A DNA stretch of 9,779 nt from the NCBI GenBank assembly GCA_017615435.1, contig JAGAAF010000035.1, positions 1-9,779 on the forward strand, in the 5' to 3' direction. The stretch is from Bacteroidales bacterium (GTDB lineage: Bacteria > Bacteroidota > Bacteroidia > Bacteroidales > UBA932). The position numbers and the translations under genes are program-made. Below the pieces are notes generated by a model, which was not told the DNA's origin, did not search any database, and saw only the letters and a list, made by a program, of their open reading frames with translations. Of the stretch, positions 7,403-9,779 are shown one piece after another; position 1 is the first letter of the stretch; each line of letters begins with the position of its first letter.

Positions 7403-8430
7403 ACTATCATAAGGATTATTGCAACCACGCCCATTATAACGCAGAAGCCGCTGAGGAGGTTTCTTGCGCAGAACCAGCGCGCAAGGAACCAGTCTATCTT
7501 CGCGGCCCTTATCTGATCCCAGCCGGGCATAGGGCCAAGCCATTTCGCCGGCTTCTCTATCTCCATCATCTCTCCTTTAGTGAAGAGAACGAGGGAGCGG
7601 AAGAGCCAGATGGCGCGAGGGAGGACAAGCAGCACCGCGAGGTAAGCGGGATGCGTGTACCCGAGCGCCACGGCCAGGCCGATAAGCACGAACGGCGCGA
7701 AGATGAACAGCGCCGAGAATGCTATGCATAGGCCGTCTGTCTTCAGCAGCCTGGCGAAGGTCATCTTGTTGCTGGCCTCGTCGCCCTTACGGTCGATGAA
7801 GCTGTGGGTGAAAAGGATATTGAGCACCAGCAGGCCCACCGGGATGCTGATGAAAACTATGTTCATATCCACTCTGCCGCAGCAGGAGTAATACACGCCT
7901 GCCATAAGCAGCGGGCCGAAGATCAGGCCTATCACCAGTTCACCCACTCCCCTGTACGCCAGTTTGAGCGGCGGGCCGGAGTAGAAGAAGCCCAGGAACG
8001 CGCAGGTCGCGGCGATTGCGACTATCCACCACGCTCCCTGAGGGCCGGTGAAGCCGTTTTCTATGAGCCGGTAGACGAAGATCAGCAGCCCGAGCGCAAT
8101 CGCGGTCGCGCTGAAGCGCGCTATCGCGTGGGCAGTGGTCTTGAGGGTCTCCGATCCGTCCGTGAGATAGGGGTATTTCGCGGTCATCGCGCGGAAGCCC
8201 TGGCGGACGACTTTGTCGCGGTCGCCCTTCATATCCACCTTGTAATCGAAATAATCGTCGGCGAGGTTCATCGCCAGATGCGCGCATTCCACCCCGAGCA
8301 CGGCGAGTATGGCTATCCACCACACCGCCTGGCCCGAAGCGAATGCTACTACCACAGCAAGAAGCGCGGGCATAGCGCTCTGCACAAGTGCCCCCGCCCT
8401 TCCGTTATCTAGCCATTTCTTAATCTTCAT
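7399..8430 (-). CDS. UbiA-family prenyltransferase
   Basis: Integral-membrane enzyme of 343 residues that transfers a polyprenyl chain from its diphosphate to an acceptor. Visible family features: the first Asp-rich motif NLADDYFD (55-62) followed by GDRDKVVRQG (69-78), the MenA-type stretch YSGPPLKLAYRG-GE (150-164), and the second Asp motif DRKGD (213-217) followed by a NKMTFA segment like the usual GK(R)T. Several hydrophobic helices alternate with these. ATG 8430 is the start that gives the normal family N-terminus; the frame stays open to 8739, but that part is antisense-like shadow of the lipoprotein gene. A 26-bp gap separates it from the lipoprotein, and a 4-bp ATGA overlap joins it to the radical SAM gene. 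It could be a menaquinone-type MenA, but pairing with a radical SAM enzyme rather than men genes argues for another product. Substrate unknown. Confidence 0.9.
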   Translation of the reverse strand: MKIKKWLDNGRAGALVQSAMPALLAVVVAFASGQAVWWIAILAVLGVECAHLAMNLADDYFDYKVDMKGDRDKVVRQGFRAMTAKYPYLTDGSETLKTTAHAIARFSATAIALGLLIFVYRLIENGFTGPQGAWWIVAIAATCAFLGFFYSGPPLKLAYRGVGELVIGLIFGPLLMAGVYYSCCGRVDMNIVFISIPVGLLVLNILFTHSFIDRKGDEASNKMTFARLLKTDGLCIAFSALFIFAPFVLIGLAVALGYTHPAYLAVLLVLPRAIWLFRSLVLFTKGEMMEIEKPAKWLGPMPGWDQIRAAKIDWFLARWFCARNLLSGFCVIMGVVAIILMIV

Positions 8431-8456
8431 CGGAAGGCTAATATACGGCTTTTTTG

Positions 8457-9521
8457 TCAGAAACTGTACTCGCTGATGGACTGGATGCCCACAATTCCGT
8501 AGTACGAAGCGACTATGTCTCCCTTGAGGTAGATCTTGCGTCCAAGGTTGTCTTCGTGGTCGACCAGATTGAGCGCGTCCCTTATCTTCCCGCTCGGCAG
8601 TTGGACCGAGATGCACGACTCTTTGTCCGTGCAGGTGGACTTGGTGGCTATTACGAAGTTGGTACGCGAACTGAACGGTCCTTCGAACGAGCACTTGGAC
8701 GAGGTCAAGTCGCCGCCCACGATGTAGCCATAGACCCACACGTCGCTGTCTCCGACGTGGTCCTTCGCCTGCCCCACACTGTAGGCCGTTTCCTTCGTCT
8801 GTCCCCTGCCGTCGCCGCTGACGCCTCCGAGGTCTATCGTCTCGCTGTCCCAGAAACGGGTCGTGTCCACCTGGATGTGGATACCTGCAGCGGCGTCCGC
8901 CTTCGAACTGGTCACATTGATGTTGATGGTAAGGATTTCCTGGGCCTGAAGGTTACGGGTGCAGACCGTCTGGTCCTTCGAGTTTTCGTTGAGGACGAGC
9001 GACACGTTGCCCGGTCTGAAATAAGCGATACGCTTTTCGGAGTAGCCGTACATCAGTTTGCCGTCCGCCGATTTGAGAAAGAAAACGCCGTTCGGATACT
9101 CCGTAAGGAAGGTCGGATCGATCTTGAGCCTTACTCCTGCATTGATCTGCACGCATTCCAGAGTCACGCTGCAGGTTTTCCCTGAACTTACGACCACCAC
9201 CTGAGAATCACCGTACTGCGGCTTGTCGAAAAGCGGAGTCGAGAATTCGCAGGATTTGGCTGAAACAGTGTAAGTCCCGGCAGCCGCGATGATGGTCTCA
9301 GGCGCGCTGCCGAAAGTGCCGTAGTAGAGCGACGCACCCTTGGAGTCCGTCACTGAAAGAATGAAAGTGTTAGTGTCGATCTGCGCCCCGGCCTTGGTCA
9401 GGAATTCGGAGTCTTCGACAAAGTGGATACGGATTGCGCCCTGCTCTTTCGAAAGAGACGTAAGGTCGCACGAACTGACGGCCAAAACTGCCGTCGCGAG
9501 ATAAAGAATTGAAGTTCTCAT
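8457..9521 (-). CDS. Secreted lipoprotein with DUF4493-like and DUF6359-like domains
   Basis: 354-residue predicted lipoprotein. MRTSILYLATAVLAVSSC is a short signal peptide with lipobox AVSSC, acylated Cys18. After it comes a beta-rich region (about 26-225) resembling DUF4493, a domain common in Bacteroidales surface lipoproteins (IRIHF, GTYTVSA, NAGVRLKI). A C-terminal region (about 240-354) looks like DUF6359: ETAYSVGQA, VWVYGYIVGGDL, NFVIA, ISVQLPSG-IRDALNL, NLGRKIYLKGD, ending SEYSF. No catalytic residues are evident; the function is unknown. The +2 to +6 residues DLTSL do not match the known Bacteroidota surface-export signal (an acidic run), so final localisation is uncertain. ATG 9521 is chosen because the upstream in-frame codons to 9593 cross the promoter and would bury the signal peptide. 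It heads the probable lipoprotein-ubiA-radical SAM transcript. Confidence 0.85.
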   Translation of the reverse strand: MRTSILYLATAVLAVSSCDLTSLSKEQGAIRIHFVEDSEFLTKAGAQIDTNTFILSVTDSKGASLYYGTFGSAPETIIAAAGTYTVSAKSCEFSTPLFDKPQYGDSQVVVVSSGKTCSVTLECVQINAGVRLKIDPTFLTEYPNGVFFLKSADGKLMYGYSEKRIAYFRPGNVSLVLNENSKDQTVCTRNLQAQEILTININVTSSKADAAAGIHIQVDTTRFWDSETIDLGGVSGDGRGQTKETAYSVGQAKDHVGDSDVWVYGYIVGGDLTSSKCSFEGPFSSRTNFVIATKSTCTDKESCISVQLPSGKIRDALNLVDHEDNLGRKIYLKGDIVASYYGIVGIQSISEYSF

Positions 9522-9564
9522 AATTTGTTGTATTTTTGTGTCCCCGGCAAAAAACCGGCTTAGA

Positions 9565-9594
9565 CAAAAGTACACAAAGGTTTTTGACATCAAA
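9565..9594 (-). promoter_or_regulatory. Bacteroidota-type promoter of the lipoprotein operon
   Basis: Read on the minus strand, TTTG (9594-9591), 18 bases, then TACTTTTG (9572-9565) fits TTTG-N19-TAnnTTTG with one base shorter spacing. The expected start is near 9558, leaving a leader of about 37 bases that becomes A-rich (ACAACAAATT) just before ATG 9521, as is common in this phylum. Confidence 0.75.
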
Positions 9595-9622
9595 TACTTT
9601 TTTGAAATTTTTTCTCAGAAAA

Positions 9623-9652
9623 GTTGTATTTGTCAAAATTTACTTATATTTG
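9623..9652 (+). promoter_or_regulatory. Candidate promoter for tRNA-Arg leader transcript
   Basis: GTTG (9623-9626), 18 bases, then TATATTTG (9645-9652) matches the Bacteroidota pattern, with an exact TAnnTTTG box and a three-of-four -33 box. The expected start is near 9659, so the transcript would have about 70 leader bases, including the hairpin at 9691-9720, before the tRNA begins. Confidence 0.65.
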
Positions 9653-9690
9653 TTGTGAAGTTTTTCATAGTTTAAGTTTAGGTTAAGTAG

Positions 9691-9720
9691 CGGGGAGTTC
9701 GCAGTGATGCAAACTCCCCG
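9691..9720 (+). other. Stable leader hairpin upstream of tRNA-Arg
   Basis: CGGGGAGTT (9691-9699) pairs perfectly with AACTCCCCG (9712-9720). Inside a single C/A mismatch the arm continues with GCA/TGC, closed by a GUGA loop of the GNRA type. No T-run follows, so it is not a standard terminator. It ends 8 bases before the tRNA and may guide 5' processing or be the body of a small RNA; this is inference. Confidence 0.7.
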
Positions 9721-9728
9721 TGAATTTT

Positions 9729-9779
9729 GCCCCCTTAGTTTAATGGATAAAATTCAGGATTCCGGTTCCTGTGATAGGC
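9729..9779 (+). tRNA. tRNA-Arg (anticodon CCG), 3' partial
   Basis: The first 51 nt of a tRNA are present before the window ends: acceptor 5' strand GCCCCCT, TA, D stem GTTT/AAAT with GG-containing loop AATGGATA, and anticodon stem CAGGA/TCCTG with loop TTCCGGT, giving anticodon CCG at 9762-9764 (reads the Arg codon CGG). The variable region begins TGATA. The T arm and the 3' acceptor strand lie outside the window and cannot be checked. Confidence 0.9.

Larger units (their letters stand above)
9522..9728. other. AT-rich divergent intergenic region
   Basis: These 207 bases separate the minus-strand lipoprotein gene from the plus-strand tRNA-Arg. They are far richer in A+T than the coding DNA on the left. 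I see a promoter for each direction and one strong hairpin, which have their own entries. I found no convincing small protein gene here and no recognisable riboswitch. Confidence 0.7.

Noticed and set aside
7403..7543. N-terminal extension of the radical SAM frame
   Set aside because: The extra 47 residues are a shifted-frame shadow of the prenyltransferase C-terminus, and the ATG at 7402 forms a classic ATGA junction with the preceding gene.
7804..8412. Plus-strand frame of about 200 codons opposite ubiA
   Set aside because: Charged, motif-free translation opposite conserved prenyltransferase motifs; a shadow frame.
8431..8456. Possible promoter before ubiA (TATATTAG on the minus strand)
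   Set aside because: The -7 box has a mismatch and no -33 element lies at the right distance; readthrough from the lipoprotein gene is simpler.
8431..8739. N-terminal extension of the UbiA frame
   Set aside because: Its 103 Arg/Gln/His-rich residues do not look like any UbiA N-terminus and lie within the lipoprotein gene in another frame.
9544..9558. CCGG-A/T-run-CCGG inverted repeat in the lipoprotein leader
   Set aside because: Only 4 self-complementary base pairs; too weak to call an operator or attenuator.
9522..9593. Upstream in-frame start for the lipoprotein
   Set aside because: It would cross the promoter boxes and place 24 residues before a clear signal peptide with lipobox.
9671..9689. 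Repeated GTTTAAG-like units
   Set aside because: Short and imperfect in AT-rich DNA; no spacing or copy number that would indicate a CRISPR array or iteron.

Overview
The window looks like chromosomal DNA of a GC-rich member of the Bacteroidota, probably order Bacteroidales. Three things point there. The recognisable promoters have the Bacteroidota form (TTTG, about 19 bases, TAnnTTTG). The leaders just before the start codons are A-rich where they can be judged, without Shine-Dalgarno sequences. The lipoprotein carries a DUF4493/DUF6359-type architecture that I associate with gut Bacteroidales. Genus cannot be fixed from the sequence; a Rikenellaceae- or Cryptobacteroides-like organism is a guess. 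I see no insertion sequence, integrase, CRISPR array or phage gene.

Region 1 (1-4013, + strand) is the end of a surface-polysaccharide operon of four tightly overlapping genes: a Wzx-type flippase lacking its N-terminus at the window edge, a LicD-family phosphotransferase, a CDP-glycerol glycerophosphotransferase-family (TagB/TagF-like) protein and a family 2 glycosyltransferase. LicD next to a TagF-like enzyme suggests a glycan carrying phosphodiester-linked substituents, in effect teichoic-acid-like chemistry in a Gram-negative.

Region 2 (3928-6396, - strand) is one large YfhO-family membrane protein. It converges on the glycosyltransferase and overlaps it by 86 bp. Its start lies beside a + strand tRNA-Gly(CCC) gene (6421-6491) whose near-perfect promoter straddles the yfhO start.

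Region 3 (6497-9521, - strand) is a probable operon: a secreted lipoprotein (DUF4493 + DUF6359-like), a UbiA-family prenyltransferase and a radical SAM enzyme resembling HpnH. The last two are joined by an ATGA overlap. UbiA plus an HpnH-like enzyme is an unexplained pair that could make a modified isoprenoid.

Region 4 (9522-9779) is an AT-rich intergenic stretch with divergent promoters, one for the lipoprotein and one reading right through a stable hairpin into a tRNA-Arg(CCG) cut by the window end.

The most striking global feature is not a gene. By eye, CATG is absent from all 9,779 bases, against a rough composition-based expectation of some 35-40 copies, while the other 15 palindromic tetranucleotides all occur.
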